A DNA stretch of 41,729 nucleotides from Gammaproteobacteria bacterium (GTDB taxonomy: Bacteria; Pseudomonadota; Gammaproteobacteria; Pseudomonadales; Litorivicinaceae), in assembly GCA_009922705.1 (NCBI GenBank), contig RFUY01000002.1, positions 1-41,729 of the forward strand, read 5' to 3'. The notes under the pieces are model-generated. The model did no database searches, was not told the origin of the DNA, and saw only the letters and a program-made list of their open reading frames with translations. Shown piece after piece: positions 25,513-35,419 of the stretch (its first letter is position 1; each line of letters begins with the position of its first letter). The translations under genes and the position numbers were made by a program.

Positions 25513-26431
25513 CCGCCTCTGCCTTGATGCTCTCCATCCGACCATCTGGGGCAACCATACACTGAGACCGAGGCTGTACTGGACCGACCCGTGCAGGATC
25601 AGTCGGCCCAAATAACGCCAATAGCGGCACACCGAGCGCGTCTGCGACATGGGCAAGCCCTGTGTCGACTGCAACCACCGCCCGTGCACCCGCAAGGCAG
25701 GTGGCCACCTGCGTCAGCGAGGCCGCGACCTTCCAGTGAATCCTTGGATCTGAACAGTGCGCTGACAAGACCTGTTGTTCAGCCGACGTTCCGACCGCAA
25801 CCACCACTTCTGCATAGTGGTCTAAGCCCCAACGCGCGACATCGGCCCAGCCGGTCACAGACCATTGTTTTGCGGGACGACTGGTTCCAGGCAGCAACAC
25901 CAATCGATCAGCCATTGCAGTCGAACACCCGAGATCAATCGAGGCATCAGGCAGAGTATCCGGGACAGAATACGCAAGCGCCTTTGCGAACAACTGTCGT
26001 GTCCGAGTCACCGCATGGTGTGCTCGAGACACCGCATGCCGATGCTGGTATGCAAAACTCGCCAGGCCTTCTCGGGCAGAACGACGGTCATAGCCATGCG
26101 TCGGCCCTTCAGCAAACCGAGTCAGCAGCCATGCACTTTTTAGTAGCCCTTGGGCGTCAATGACCACGTCATAGGGCAGGGCTGATAACGCGGCTTTATA
26201 CCCAGTGAACTCTTTGGAAAACCACAGCTTAAACAGTCGTCCTTTCCAACGACGCAATGGAATCTGAAGCACATCGCGGACCGACGGATGCCAATATGGA
26301 ACCTCGGCAAATGCCGGCTCGCACACCCAGTCCACCACTAAATTTGGATATGCGCGGGTCGCATCAGTGATGGCAGGCAGCGTGTGGACTAAATCGCCCA
26401 TCGAGGAGGTTTTCACCACCAAGATGCGCAT
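25469..26431 (-). CDS. waaC: LPS heptosyltransferase I
   Basis: 320 residues, GT9 family. The N-terminus MRILVVKTSSMGDLVHTLPA and the C-terminal VDTGLAHVADALGVPLLALFGPTDP with RVGP are the WaaC signature regions. It adds the first heptose from ADP-heptose to Kdo of lipid A. The ATG overlaps the waaF stop by one base (TAATG). In its last 44 bases it is antisense to the acyltransferase gene. With waaF, ilvE, glnE and the CYTH gene it appears to form one - strand transcript. Confidence 0.94.
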   Translation of the reverse strand: MRILVVKTSSMGDLVHTLPAITDATRAYPNLVVDWVCEPAFAEVPYWHPSVRDVLQIPLRRWKGRLFKLWFSKEFTGYKAALSALPYDVVIDAQGLLKSAWLLTRFAEGPTHGYDRRSAREGLASFAYQHRHAVSRAHHAVTRTRQLFAKALAYSVPDTLPDASIDLGCSTAMADRLVLLPGTSRPAKQWSVTGWADVARWGLDHYAEVVVAVGTSAEQQVLSAHCSDPRIHWKVAASLTQVATCLAGARAVVAVDTGLAHVADALGVPLLALFGPTDPARVGPVQPRSQCMVAPDGRMESIKAEAVMDWLQSQGNVSAD

Positions 26432-27471
26432 TAATCGACCTGACCCAAGGCACGCGTCATCGCGTCCATGACGCGATCAACCGAGAGCTCAGTCAAACAG
26501 GCTTGATGCCCTAACGGACAGGTTCGCTGAAAACAGGGTTGGCAGGGGACTGCGTGCGTGAGCATTTCGGCACGCTGCGATAACGGCGGCGTCTCTTCCA
26601 TGGATGACGGGCCGTAGAGTGCCACCAGCGGCCTGCCGACCGCCGCCGCGATATGCATCAGCCCAGAGTCATGGGTCAGCACTGCGCGACTCATGCCAAT
26701 GAGATCGATGGCATCCAGCAAACGAGTCTGCCCAATCACATTCTTCAAGTTCGCACGATCACCCTCTGGAACGCCTGCGGTGATCGCACCTCCCGCCTCT
26801 TGATCATTCGCAGAGCCCAGTAAGGCCACCTGATATCCATCCAACAGTAACTGATGCACCACCTCGGCATGCCGTTCCATTGGCCAGGCCTTGGCCGGTC
26901 CATATTCTGCGCCAGGACACACCACAACCAAACGGGCAGGATCCAAGCCAAATCGATCCTGCAACGTACGTTGATTCTCGGGATCGACCTGTAATGTTGG
27001 GGATGCCGTGGGGCTTGGCAATTGCAGCGCCGATAACGCAAGATTTTTGGGATAGTTCAAGGCCGCATAGCGATCCAGCATCATCGGAAAGCGAGACTCG
27101 ACTAAGACGCGACAATCGGTCAGTAGCCATTGTCGCCACTCACCCCGCCATCCAATGCGGCGGGGAATGCCTGCCATCCAGGGAATCAAGGCTGATTTGA
27201 AGGAGTTTGGAAGGACAAAGGCGCGATGGTATTGCTCAGCCTTCAAGGTCTGTGCGAATGCCCAGCGGCCCTTAAGATTCAGTTCGCCATGCGCAAACGG
27301 CAAAGAAATCCATCCGCTCACTTCAGGCATCCGACGCGCGACATCCAAACACCAATCGGGTGCAAGCACATGAATCCGATCATCGGGCCGATTCCCATGG
27401 ATATTTTGAATCAACCCATGGGCCATCATCATATCCCCAACCCAGTTAGGGCCGACGATGAGTGTTGGCAT
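26431..27471 (-). CDS. waaF: LPS heptosyltransferase II
   Basis: 346 residues, GT9 family. PTLIVGPNWVGDMMMAHGL at the start, CPGAEYGPAKAWPMERHAEV in the middle and HDSGLMHIAAAVGRPLVALYGPSS with TPPLS near the end are diagnostic of WaaF. The Cys cluster CQPCFQRTCPLGHQAC near the C-terminus is common in WaaF. It adds the second inner-core heptose. The start codon overlaps the ilvE stop by one base, so core LPS synthesis is translationally tied to an amino-acid gene. Confidence 0.95.
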   Translation of the reverse strand: MPTLIVGPNWVGDMMMAHGLIQNIHGNRPDDRIHVLAPDWCLDVARRMPEVSGWISLPFAHGELNLKGRWAFAQTLKAEQYHRAFVLPNSFKSALIPWMAGIPRRIGWRGEWRQWLLTDCRVLVESRFPMMLDRYAALNYPKNLALSALQLPSPTASPTLQVDPENQRTLQDRFGLDPARLVVVCPGAEYGPAKAWPMERHAEVVHQLLLDGYQVALLGSANDQEAGGAITAGVPEGDRANLKNVIGQTRLLDAIDLIGMSRAVLTHDSGLMHIAAAVGRPLVALYGPSSMEETPPLSQRAEMLTHAVPCQPCFQRTCPLGHQACLTELSVDRVMDAMTRALGQVD

Positions 27472-28403
27472 TAGTCCTGAACCTGACTGACCCAGTCCGC
27501 GTAGCGGTCAGAGCGGCCATGCACAAGATCAAAATAATCCGCTTGTAACTGCGCGGTCATCGGTCCACGACTGCCTGCACCAATCGGACGCCCATCCAGT
27601 TCTCTGATCGGTGTTACCTCTGCCGCCGTTCCTGTGAAGAATGCCTCATCCGCAATCACCACTTCATCACGCGTAATCCGCTTCTCGACCACCTCAATCC
27701 CACGGTCTTTGGCCAGCGTGAAAATAGTCCGGCGAGTAATGCCGTCTAGACAACTGGTGAGTTCCGGCGTGTACAAAACACCATTACGAACAATGAAGAT
27801 ATTCTCGCCAGAGCCCTCGGCAACATAGCCCTCTGGATCCAACAACAAAGCTTCATCACACCCACTTGCCAATGCCTCTTGTAGCGCCAGCATTGAGTTC
27901 ATGTAGTTCCCATTTGCCTTCGCTTTGGTCATGGTGATATTCACATGGTGGCGCGTATAGCTCGCGGTACGAACCTTGATACCGCGTTGCACGCCCTCGT
28001 CACCCATGTAAGACCCCCAGGCCCAAGCCGCGACAATCACATGCGTCTTCAAACTGTCTGCACGCAGTCCCATCCCCTCTGCACCGTAAAAACACATTGG
28101 CCGAATGTAGGCGTGCTCCAGTTGGTTCGAGGCGACCGCTGCTTTTTGGGCGGCATTGATCTCATCCATACTGAAGGGAATGGTCATGCCCAGAATCTTG
28201 GCTGAATCAAACAGGCGACGCGTGTGGTCCTGCAGGCGAAAAATAGCCGCCCCACGAGCGGTCTGGTACGCTCGCACGCCCTCGAAACACCCCAATCCAT
28301 AGTGCAAGGTGTGGGTCAGCACATGAGTCTGGCAATCACGCCAAGGGCGAAGTTCGCCATCAAACCAAATCAATCCATCGCGATCTGCAAAATTTGGGTG
28401 CAT
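27471..28403 (-). CDS. ilvE: Branched-chain amino acid aminotransferase
   Basis: 310 residues, class IV PLP aminotransferase. K162 (KAKANGNYMNS) should bind PLP, and the EGVRAY, RPMCFYG, AEGSGENIF and TGTAAEVTPI stretches match the IlvE group rather than D-amino acid transaminase or aminodeoxychorismate lyase. It catalyses the last step of Ile, Val and Leu synthesis. It lies 21 bases after glnE. The adjacency to waaF (TAATG) is known from Pseudomonas-type genomes, to my recollection. Confidence 0.94.
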   Translation of the reverse strand: MHPNFADRDGLIWFDGELRPWRDCQTHVLTHTLHYGLGCFEGVRAYQTARGAAIFRLQDHTRRLFDSAKILGMTIPFSMDEINAAQKAAVASNQLEHAYIRPMCFYGAEGMGLRADSLKTHVIVAAWAWGSYMGDEGVQRGIKVRTASYTRHHVNITMTKAKANGNYMNSMLALQEALASGCDEALLLDPEGYVAEGSGENIFIVRNGVLYTPELTSCLDGITRRTIFTLAKDRGIEVVEKRITRDEVVIADEAFFTGTAAEVTPIRELDGRPIGAGSRGPMTAQLQADYFDLVHGRSDRYADWVSQVQD

Positions 28404-28424
28404 GTTGTTTTCTATCCAATCCAG

Positions 28425-31055
28425 TCAGTGATTAATCATCCAAGTCGCCCACAAGGCCTGCACTTGTGCTCGCTCGACCGCAAAGCTATGGTCCTGTCGT
28501 GCGGTCTGTTCAGCAAGTAACGCATGATGCTGACTTCGCCGGTAACGCACATAGGCATCGGACAAAAGACGGGCATCGGCCTCCTGTACGCACCCTGTTG
28601 TGACAAGACCTTCGAGCTGCCGAATATTATCGGTGTAAGTGGCGAGCTCCGGATACTGAGACGCGTGTGCGAGAATTTGATATTGCACCATAAATTCAAT
28701 ATCGACGATACCACCGGCATCGTGTTTCAAGTTGACAGCGTCACTCCCAGTCGGTGTCGCCAGGTGGGTCCGCATTTTTTCCCGCATGGCGACCACCTCA
28801 TCCCTTAATTGGGCCAAGGGCCGTGGTGTGACTAACACCGAGCGACGCAAGGCCACCAACTGATCACTTAAGGCCGCATCCCCTGCAACCGGTCGCGCGC
28901 GCACAAAGGCCTGCAACTCCCAAGTCCAAGCCTCTTCATCGAGATACTTGGCAAACGCGTCTAAGCCAATCACCATTAACCCGCTCCGTCCTGACGGGCG
29001 TAATCGGATATCAATCTCAAACAGCTTGCCAAACCGCGTCTGGGTTTCGAGTAAGGCAATCACTCGGCGAACCACCCGTTGGACAAACACACCACCCTCA
29101 ATGGGCGATGCTCCCGAGGTCTCCGCCTGCGCATCAATCGCATGAACAAACACCAAATCCAAGTCTGAGCCATAGCTCATCTCAATGCCGCCCAACTTGC
29201 CATAGCCGAGGACAGCAATACCGCTGTCCTGCTCTGCGCCGACAGGTCGGCCATGTTTCGCCTCAACATCCCTGTAGGCAAAGGCCAAGACCTCAGCAAT
29301 CACGGCTTCAGCGATCCAAGTCAGTTGGTCAGACACACGCATCAAGGGGATGTCTTCGGTCACCTCAAACACAGCCACCCGAAACGCTTGTCCGCGCGCG
29401 AACTGCACGAGTGTCTCGATCAAGGCTTCCGCATCGTCTGGGTCTAGCCGCGCAAGCCGACTCTGTAGTTCTCGACCAAGCGCCTGACGATCCAATAGCA
29501 CCTGATCCACACGAAGCCCCAATAACTCATCCAGGAGAATCGGCATCTCCGTGAGGCGCTTTGCAATCCACGGAGACTGCGCAATGAGGTCAACCATCCG
29601 CTGCAGCACTGTCGGCTCCTCCGCCAAGAGTGCCAAATAGGCGCTTCGACGCAGACAGGTGGTTAAAAAAGCGAGCATACGGTCAGTACAAGGCGCTTCG
29701 TAGCGTGACAAAAGTGGCCCTAATAACCCAATAACACGCACTAAACGGGACCGCGCGACCGCTTCAAGGCGCTCGCATTGGGGCTCCAGAAGATAGGCTT
29801 CTAGGCGCTGTATCACCGCCTCAGAAATCGGGTTTGACGCGGTAGGTGACGTCTCAGGCTCCCCAAGAAATTGCGTAAACTCATGGCGGATCCGCTGCAT
29901 GGTTTGCTGCAGCGTGGTCTCAAAGGCCTCAACCTCGGAAAACCCCAGCATCTGCGCTAACACCAACCGGCGCTCAGGCTCTGCAGGCACTGCCTGTGTT
30001 TGCTGATCTGACTCCGCTTGGATGACATGTTCAACATGCCGGAGCCAGCCGTAATCTGCCCGCAGTTGCCGAGCAACCGATGCCGGCATCAGCTCATGCC
30101 GAATCAATGCATCAATCGCCGCCAACATCGAGGGCGTGCGCAAATCGGGCAGCTGACCGCCCCGCAATAGTTGGAGTGCTTGGACAATAAACTCGGCTTC
30201 CCGAATGCCACCTTCGCCAAGCTTCACATTGTCCGTCTTTCCTTGTCGGCGGACTTCTGCTGCGATCTTTTGCTTTAAGTCGCGGATCGACTCAAAGACC
30301 CCAAAATCGAGATATTTGCGGTACATAAAGGGCGTCAGTTCAGCCAATAAGGACTCCCCGAGACTCAGATCGCCAGCCACCGTCCGCGCTTTGACCAAGG
30401 CAAATCGCTCCCATTCCCGGCCGTGCTGCTCGTAATACGCGGTCACCGCGGAAACCGGTAAGACCAACCGACCAGCGCTGCCCCAGGGGCGCAGCCGTTG
30501 ATCCACCCGAAACACAAAGCCATCTGCGGTCTGTTGATCTAAGCTTTTCGCCATCCCCTGGATCACGCGCGTAAAAAAGTCGGCGTTATCACGGACTCTC
30601 GGGCCTTGCGTGTCACCATCAGAGCCATACACGCAAAAAATATCGATGTCAGAGGACACATTGAGCTCTCGACCGCCCAGCTTACCCATCCCGATAATCG
30701 CGATCCGTGGATCACTCGGAGCGCCCCAGAGGGCCACCTGACTTCGAAAATGATGGGTCAAGCTCGCCTCCAGAGACGCCTCAGCCATCACCGTCATTGT
30801 CGCCATGGTCGCCGTGTCTGGCTCCAAACCCTGCAGTAGGCGCCAATACACGCCTGCTTGCTGACGCATTCGAAGTTGCCGCGCAGCGCGATCAAACATC
30901 GCAGTCTCAGTGATGTCGCAAAGACAGTTCCAGTCGGCTCGCACCGCCTCCGCACTGGGTGTGACATCCACGCGACCCGCGCGGAGCGCTGACGCCCACT
31001 CAGGGTCGCGACGACAGGTTTCGGCTAAAAAGTGCGAGTAATCAAGCGCATCCAT
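28425..31055 (-). CDS. glnE: Bifunctional glutamine synthetase adenylyltransferase/deadenylylase
   Basis: 876 residues. Two nucleotidyltransferase halves are visible: GMGKLGGREL with SSDID at about 122-138 (adenylyl-removing) and GYGKLGGIEM with GSDLDL at about 617-635 (adenylyl-transferring). Each is followed by a helical regulatory domain with LGEGGIREAEFIVQ or KHDAGGIVDIEFMVQ. It sets glutamine synthetase activity in response to PII and glutamine. The protein is about 70 residues shorter than the E. coli enzyme, mostly at the N-terminus. ATG 31055 overlaps the CYTH gene by 14 bases; an upstream in-frame start at 31082 would add nine residues. Confidence 0.96.
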   Translation of the reverse strand: MDALDYSHFLAETCRRDPEWASALRAGRVDVTPSAEAVRADWNCLCDITETAMFDRAARQLRMRQQAGVYWRLLQGLEPDTATMATMTVMAEASLEASLTHHFRSQVALWGAPSDPRIAIIGMGKLGGRELNVSSDIDIFCVYGSDGDTQGPRVRDNADFFTRVIQGMAKSLDQQTADGFVFRVDQRLRPWGSAGRLVLPVSAVTAYYEQHGREWERFALVKARTVAGDLSLGESLLAELTPFMYRKYLDFGVFESIRDLKQKIAAEVRRQGKTDNVKLGEGGIREAEFIVQALQLLRGGQLPDLRTPSMLAAIDALIRHELMPASVARQLRADYGWLRHVEHVIQAESDQQTQAVPAEPERRLVLAQMLGFSEVEAFETTLQQTMQRIRHEFTQFLGEPETSPTASNPISEAVIQRLEAYLLEPQCERLEAVARSRLVRVIGLLGPLLSRYEAPCTDRMLAFLTTCLRRSAYLALLAEEPTVLQRMVDLIAQSPWIAKRLTEMPILLDELLGLRVDQVLLDRQALGRELQSRLARLDPDDAEALIETLVQFARGQAFRVAVFEVTEDIPLMRVSDQLTWIAEAVIAEVLAFAYRDVEAKHGRPVGAEQDSGIAVLGYGKLGGIEMSYGSDLDLVFVHAIDAQAETSGASPIEGGVFVQRVVRRVIALLETQTRFGKLFEIDIRLRPSGRSGLMVIGLDAFAKYLDEEAWTWELQAFVRARPVAGDAALSDQLVALRRSVLVTPRPLAQLRDEVVAMREKMRTHLATPTGSDAVNLKHDAGGIVDIEFMVQYQILAHASQYPELATYTDNIRQLEGLVTTGCVQEADARLLSDAYVRYRRSQHHALLAEQTARQDHSFAVERAQVQALWATWMINH

Positions 31056-31914
31056 GTCTACTGTGTTCCTGTTGAGTCTCAATCATCCACCTGCCCAGAC
31101 CGACTGGGATATCTCCGGCCATGAGGCGCTTCCCCCACTCATCCGCACAAGACGCGCCACTGGCGCGCAGTGCGTGGACAGCCGCTTCAGGGCTGGGTCC
31201 CGCCAATGGATCCAACATGCGACTGAGCCGATTCACCCAACCCAGGGGTGTCTGAGGAAGTGGATCTGCGAGGGGTGATTGCCCCCGAATGAGTCGCTCC
31301 CCCCGTTCTGCTTTACTAATCACAGCCATGTAGGCGGGGATGTGATCAGCCAGTGTCATCCCCAGGGATACCAAGCGCTCAAGCGAGCCCTGGTGCCATT
31401 CAAGCTCTACTTCAGAAACAGGGGAGGTGGCAGACCCCACACTGACCTCTCCGCGATCGAGGGAGATCGTTAAGGCCAGACCTTGATCCTGAATCCGCCA
31501 ATCGGTGCGCCACAGGACATTTTGAAAGACCGGGCGGAGGTGTGCCGGGTCCAACAGTTCCTGGACGGATGGCGCCAAGGGCAGCGCTTGTAGTGCAGAC
31601 CAGTCAAGTGCATGTGTGGTGACCGGAAGATTCCACTCTTGCCGCTGGGTGAGCCCAGATTCATCCGGCTCACGTACTTTCACCGTCATTTCTATTTGGT
31701 CGTCGACTTGGCGTAGACGCACCGCAACCCCCAATGCATGTAATGCACCTGTCGCCGTATCGAAATAGGTATTACCCAAGCGTTGCTCAGGCAGACGGAC
31801 AACCTGCTCGATGTCGAGTTGCGCAAGCAGCGAATCGAGACGATCGGCACTCAGGTGTCGTACACCCAGTTTTAATTCACGTTCGATGGGATCTGGAGTT
31901 ACTGGGGAATTCAT
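31042..31914 (-). CDS. CYTH domain protein, inorganic triphosphatase YgiF-like without a full CHAD domain
   Basis: 290 residues. The CYTH signature ExExK is E11-R-E-L-K15. Further tunnel strands carry GNTYFDT, AVRLRQVDDQIEMTVKVRE, ALTISLDRGEV and VSEVELEWHQG. YgiF hydrolyses tripolyphosphate. E. coli YgiF (about 433 residues) has a C-terminal CHAD domain; here only about 70 residues follow the CYTH domain, so CHAD is missing or a remnant. ygiF-glnE(-hldE) is an E. coli gene order, supporting the identity. Divergent from argA over 32 bases. Confidence 0.85.
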   Translation of the reverse strand: MNSPVTPDPIERELKLGVRHLSADRLDSLLAQLDIEQVVRLPEQRLGNTYFDTATGALHALGVAVRLRQVDDQIEMTVKVREPDESGLTQRQEWNLPVTTHALDWSALQALPLAPSVQELLDPAHLRPVFQNVLWRTDWRIQDQGLALTISLDRGEVSVGSATSPVSEVELEWHQGSLERLVSLGMTLADHIPAYMAVISKAERGERLIRGQSPLADPLPQTPLGWVNRLSRMLDPLAGPSPEAAVHALRASGASCADEWGKRLMAGDIPVGLGRWMIETQQEHSRHGCA

Positions 31915-31946
31915 CGCACAATCCTAAGTCAAATCAAGGAGACGCC

Positions 31947-33239
31947 GTGATTCAAACCGAACCGATCGTGGCCTGGCTGAGAGAAGCGGGTCCCTACATC
32001 GAGTCCTTCCGTGGGAAGACTTTTGTCATCCTACTCTCGGACGAGCATGGCTCCGAAGTCAACCACAGTCGACTGGTGGAAGACCTCTGCTTACTGCATT
32101 CACTCGATGTTCGACTGGTTCTCATTCAAAGCACCCGACACGCCATCGACAGGCATGTCTCCTCACGCGGCGTTCCCACGGAGTTTCATGCCACGCGCCG
32201 GATCACTGATGGGCAATTACTGGTTGCAATCCAAGAGATCGTTGGCCAAGCCCGACTGACCTTTCGCGGGCTCTACACTCGGGCGATGCATCGCAATCGT
32301 GGAACCGCGCCGCTGGTCTCTGGTGCGTTCGTCACGGCAAAGCCGCTTGGTGTTCATGACGGCGTGGACCACCTCTTTACAGGCTCGGTTCGCAAAATTG
32401 ATATCGCCGGGATCAAAGCCCAACTCACGCTCGGTGCCGTGGTTTACGTGGACCACCTAGCGCATGCGCCCAGCGGCCAACTCTATAACCTGGCCAGCGA
32501 AGAAGTGGCGACAAAAACGGCCATTGCGTTGCAGGCGGATAAGTTAATTTTATTTGGGTCGACACCAACCTGTCTTGATCTCGATGGCACCGCCCTGACC
32601 GAGCTCACGAGCCGCACCCTAGATCGCGTAATGCCTGCCCAAGCCCCAGAGATGCAGCGGCGTCTGACAACCGCGGCGGCCGCATTGCGCGGTGGTGTCA
32701 AACGGTGTCATTTGGTGCATGCAGCAACCGATGGCGCACTGCTCACAGAGCTATTGACGGTACAAGGCTCGGGCACAATGGTGACTGGCGAGGCAACGGC
32801 AAGGGTCCGCTCCGCACGACTGGATGATCTCAGTCACCTGCTCCATCTGATGCAGCCATTGGAAGAAGCTGGCTCATTGGTCAGACGGTCACGAGAACAA
32901 CTCGAAGCAGAAATCGGAAACTTTATGGTGATGGACTGTGACGGTCGGATTTTAGGCTCAGCCGCGCTTTATCCGCTGGACCAACACACCGGCGAGCTCG
33001 CCGCGCTGGCTGTAGATCCGGACCATACCGGTGCGCGCATTGGAAGCCGACTACTTCAGGCCATCGAATCTGAAGCCAAACAGCAGGGGCTCACCACGCT
33101 CTGCGTGCTCACCACACTGGCCCCTGACTGGTTCAGCGAGCGCGGCTTTGCGCGTGCATCACTGACGGATCTGCCCGATAATCGGCAGGCACTGTATAAC
33201 TTTCAGCGTAATTCACTGATCCTCACCAAGGCCCTATAG
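31947..33239 (+). CDS. argA: N-acetylglutamate synthase
   Basis: 430 residues. The N-terminal amino acid kinase-like domain (about 1-280: FRGKTFVILLSDEHGSEVNHS, GVHDGVDHLFTGSVRKID) senses arginine in this family; the C-terminal GNAT domain (about 290-430) has ALAVDPDHTGARIGSRLLQ, the acetyl-CoA loop. It acetylates glutamate as the first committed step of arginine synthesis. The GTG at 31947 has a good AAGGAG upstream and fits the family start; the longer frame from 31734 would run through the divergent CYTH gene. No ArgR box could be picked out by eye. Confidence 0.95.
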   Translation: MIQTEPIVAWLREAGPYIESFRGKTFVILLSDEHGSEVNHSRLVEDLCLLHSLDVRLVLIQSTRHAIDRHVSSRGVPTEFHATRRITDGQLLVAIQEIVGQARLTFRGLYTRAMHRNRGTAPLVSGAFVTAKPLGVHDGVDHLFTGSVRKIDIAGIKAQLTLGAVVYVDHLAHAPSGQLYNLASEEVATKTAIALQADKLILFGSTPTCLDLDGTALTELTSRTLDRVMPAQAPEMQRRLTTAAAALRGGVKRCHLVHAATDGALLTELLTVQGSGTMVTGEATARVRSARLDDLSHLLHLMQPLEEAGSLVRRSREQLEAEIGNFMVMDCDGRILGSAALYPLDQHTGELAALAVDPDHTGARIGSRLLQAIESEAKQQGLTTLCVLTTLAPDWFSERGFARASLTDLPDNRQALYNFQRNSLILTKAL

Positions 33240-33248
33240 GACTTTTCC

Positions 33249-34919
33249 ATGACCGATGATTCCCGCCGCAAGCATTCCGCCGTCATTGTTGATGGCTTAA
33301 ATCAAACACCGTCACGCGCCATGCTGCGCGCCGTGGGATTTGGTGATGAAGACTTTAAAAAGCCGCAGGTTGGGATTGCCAGCACCTGGTCGATGGTCAC
33401 GCCGTGCAATATGCACATCAATACCCTCGCAGACTGCGCAGAAAAGGGCGCTAATGCGGCCGGTGGAAAGGGCGTTGTCTTTAACACGATCACCGTTAGT
33501 GATGGCATTAGCATGGGGACACCAGGGATGCGCTATTCACTGGTCAGCCGTGAAGTGATTTGTGATTCGATTGAGACGGTTGTCGCTGGTCAAGGCTTTG
33601 ATGGAGTCGTGACCATCGGTGGCTGTGACAAGAATATGCCCGGCTGCGTGATGGCGATGCTCCGAATGAACCGGCCCTCAGTCTTTGTGTACGGTGGCAC
33701 GATTCAACCGGGAGCGGAGCGCCGTGATATCGTGAGCGTCTTTGAAGCCGTTGGTGCGCGTGCAGCCGGCAGCATCGACGATGCCGAGCTGATTGCCGTG
33801 GAGAAAACAGCCATCCCAGGGCCCGGATCCTGTGGCGGTATGTACACCGCAAACACCATGGCGAGTGCGATCGAAGCATTGGGTTTGTCGCTTCCGAACT
33901 CGTCAGCCCAAGAAGCCGTCTCTGGTGATAAGCGCATTGATTCAGAGCGTGCCGGAGAGGCGGTCGTTAGACTGATCGAGCAGGACCTTAAGCCATTAGA
34001 TATCGTCACCCGGAAGTCCTTTGAAAACGCCATTACCGTGGTCATCGCACTCGGAGGCTCGACCAATGCAGTGCTGCATCTGCTGGCGATGGCACACACC
34101 GCAAATATTCCCCTGACGCTGGATGACTTCACCGAGATTGGGAAACGAGTCCCTGTCCTTGCGGATGTGAAGCCCTCGGGGAAATACCTCATGAGCGAGC
34201 TGATCGCCATCGGCGGGATTCAACCATTAATGAAGATGTTGCTCGATCGTGGGTTGTTGCATGGCGAGGTGCTGACGGTGACTGGCCGAACACTCGCCGA
34301 GAATCTTGAGACGGTTGCGCCTTACCCTGCGCAGCAAGACATCATTCGAGCATTCGATAACCCTGTAAAAGCCGACAGTCATTTGCGAATTCTTTACGGG
34401 AACCTTGCGCCAGAAGGGGCTGTGGCAAAGATCTCAGGGAAGGAGGGTCTCACCTTTACCGGAAAGGCCCAGTGTTTCGACTCAGAAGAGGCCGCCCAAG
34501 CCGCCATTATCGCGGGTGAGGTTGAAAAGGGAACGGTCATTGTTATCCGGTACGAAGGGCCCAAAGGTGGACCCGGAATGCGGGAAATGTTGTCACCGAC
34601 GAGCGCGATTATGGGCCGAGGTCTTGGAAAAGATGTGGCCCTCATCACCGACGGACGATTCTCAGGTGGATCGCACGGGTTTGTGATTGGACATGTCACG
34701 CCAGAAGCGGCTGTTGGTGGCCCTATCGGGCTTCTCGAAGACGGCGATGTAATCACCATTGATGCTGAGCAAAACCGGCTCGTGGTCAATCTCGATGACG
34801 CCACACTGGCGGCCCGTCGCGCACGGTGGAGCATGGCCAAAGAGATTCCGACACGAGGCGTGTTGGCAAAATTTGCCAAGTTGGTGTCCAGTGCAAGCAC
34901 TGGGGCTGTGACCGACTAA
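33249..34919 (+). CDS. ilvD: Dihydroxy-acid dehydratase, short subfamily
   Basis: 556 residues. It dehydrates dihydroxy-acids in branched-chain amino acid synthesis. Iron-sulfur ligand candidates are C53 (TPCNMH), C126 (GGCDKNMPG) and C195 ([12 protein letters not shown]). These motifs and the length match the short form found in Bacillus, mycobacteria and cyanobacteria rather than the roughly 616-residue E. coli type with NCDKITPG. In several characterised short forms the cluster is [2Fe-2S]. It lies nine bases after argA, with AGGA before the ATG, and overlaps folA tail-to-tail by 4 bases. Confidence 0.95.
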   Translation: MTDDSRRKHSAVIVDGLNQTPSRAMLRAVGFGDEDFKKPQVGIASTWSMVTPCNMHINTLADCAEKGANAAGGKGVVFNTITVSDGISMGTPGMRYSLVSREVICDSIETVVAGQGFDGVVTIGGCDKNMPGCVMAMLRMNRPSVFVYGGTIQPGAERRDIVSVFEAVGARAAGSIDDAELIAVEKTAIPGPGSCGGMYTANTMASAIEALGLSLPNSSAQEAVSGDKRIDSERAGEAVVRLIEQDLKPLDIVTRKSFENAITVVIALGGSTNAVLHLLAMAHTANIPLTLDDFTEIGKRVPVLADVKPSGKYLMSELIAIGGIQPLMKMLLDRGLLHGEVLTVTGRTLAENLETVAPYPAQQDIIRAFDNPVKADSHLRILYGNLAPEGAVAKISGKEGLTFTGKAQCFDSEEAAQAAIIAGEVEKGTVIVIRYEGPKGGPGMREMLSPTSAIMGRGLGKDVALITDGRFSGGSHGFVIGHVTPEAAVGGPIGLLEDGDVITIDAEQNRLVVNLDDATLAARRARWSMAKEIPTRGVLAKFAKLVSSASTGAVTD

Positions 34920-35419
34920 CGGCGGTCAAATACCCGAAACGTGTGGTCAGGCTCGCCTGGTTGAGTCTGACCCACCTCGGTTGTCACTTCATCAAACAGG
35001 CTTGCATCGACTGCGGGAATTGTTGCATCCCCAGTTGGCTCAAGCTGGACTTCTGTCACATACCACCGATCGAGATAGGGCGCTGCAGCCCGATAGATTT
35101 CAGCGCCACCGATAAACATGACTGCATCGGCTCCATCCAACTCGGCTTGTGCTTTTGCGATCTGTAATGCGTGCTCAACCGAGGTCGCGACCTTGACGCC
35201 AGGAGACTGCCACTGGGGTTGCCGAGTAATCACCACATTGGTACGACCCGGTAATGGACGGCCGATGGACTCGAACGTCTTTCGCCCCATGATGACTGGC
35301 TTACCAAAGGTCTGCGCTTTGAAATATCGCAAGTCTGAGGGGAGATGCCAGGGCAACTGATTGTTCTGACCGATCACTCCATTTTTCGCACGTGCGACGA
35401 TGGCGCAGACCCGAATCAT
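34916..35419 (-). CDS. folA: Dihydrofolate reductase
   Basis: 167 residues. [22 protein letters not shown] holds the active-site acid D29. [23 protein letters not shown] binds NADPH, and [13 protein letters not shown] completes the fold. It regenerates tetrahydrofolate, which ThyA, encoded just upstream, converts to dihydrofolate. The start overlaps the thyA stop (ATGA). It ends in a 4-base tail overlap with ilvD. Confidence 0.97.
   Translation of the reverse strand: MIRVCAIVARAKNGVIGQNNQLPWHLPSDLRYFKAQTFGKPVIMGRKTFESIGRPLPGRTNVVITRQPQWQSPGVKVATSVEHALQIAKAQAELDGADAVMFIGGAEIYRAAAPYLDRWYVTEVQLEPTGDATIPAVDASLFDEVTTEVGQTQPGEPDHTFRVFDRR

Noticed and set aside
33704-34210. 168-codon open frame on the - strand, and a similar one at 34394-34900
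   Set aside because: Both are antisense to ilvD, whose sequence is highly conserved throughout; low-complexity Ser/Ala/Pro translations indicate shadows.
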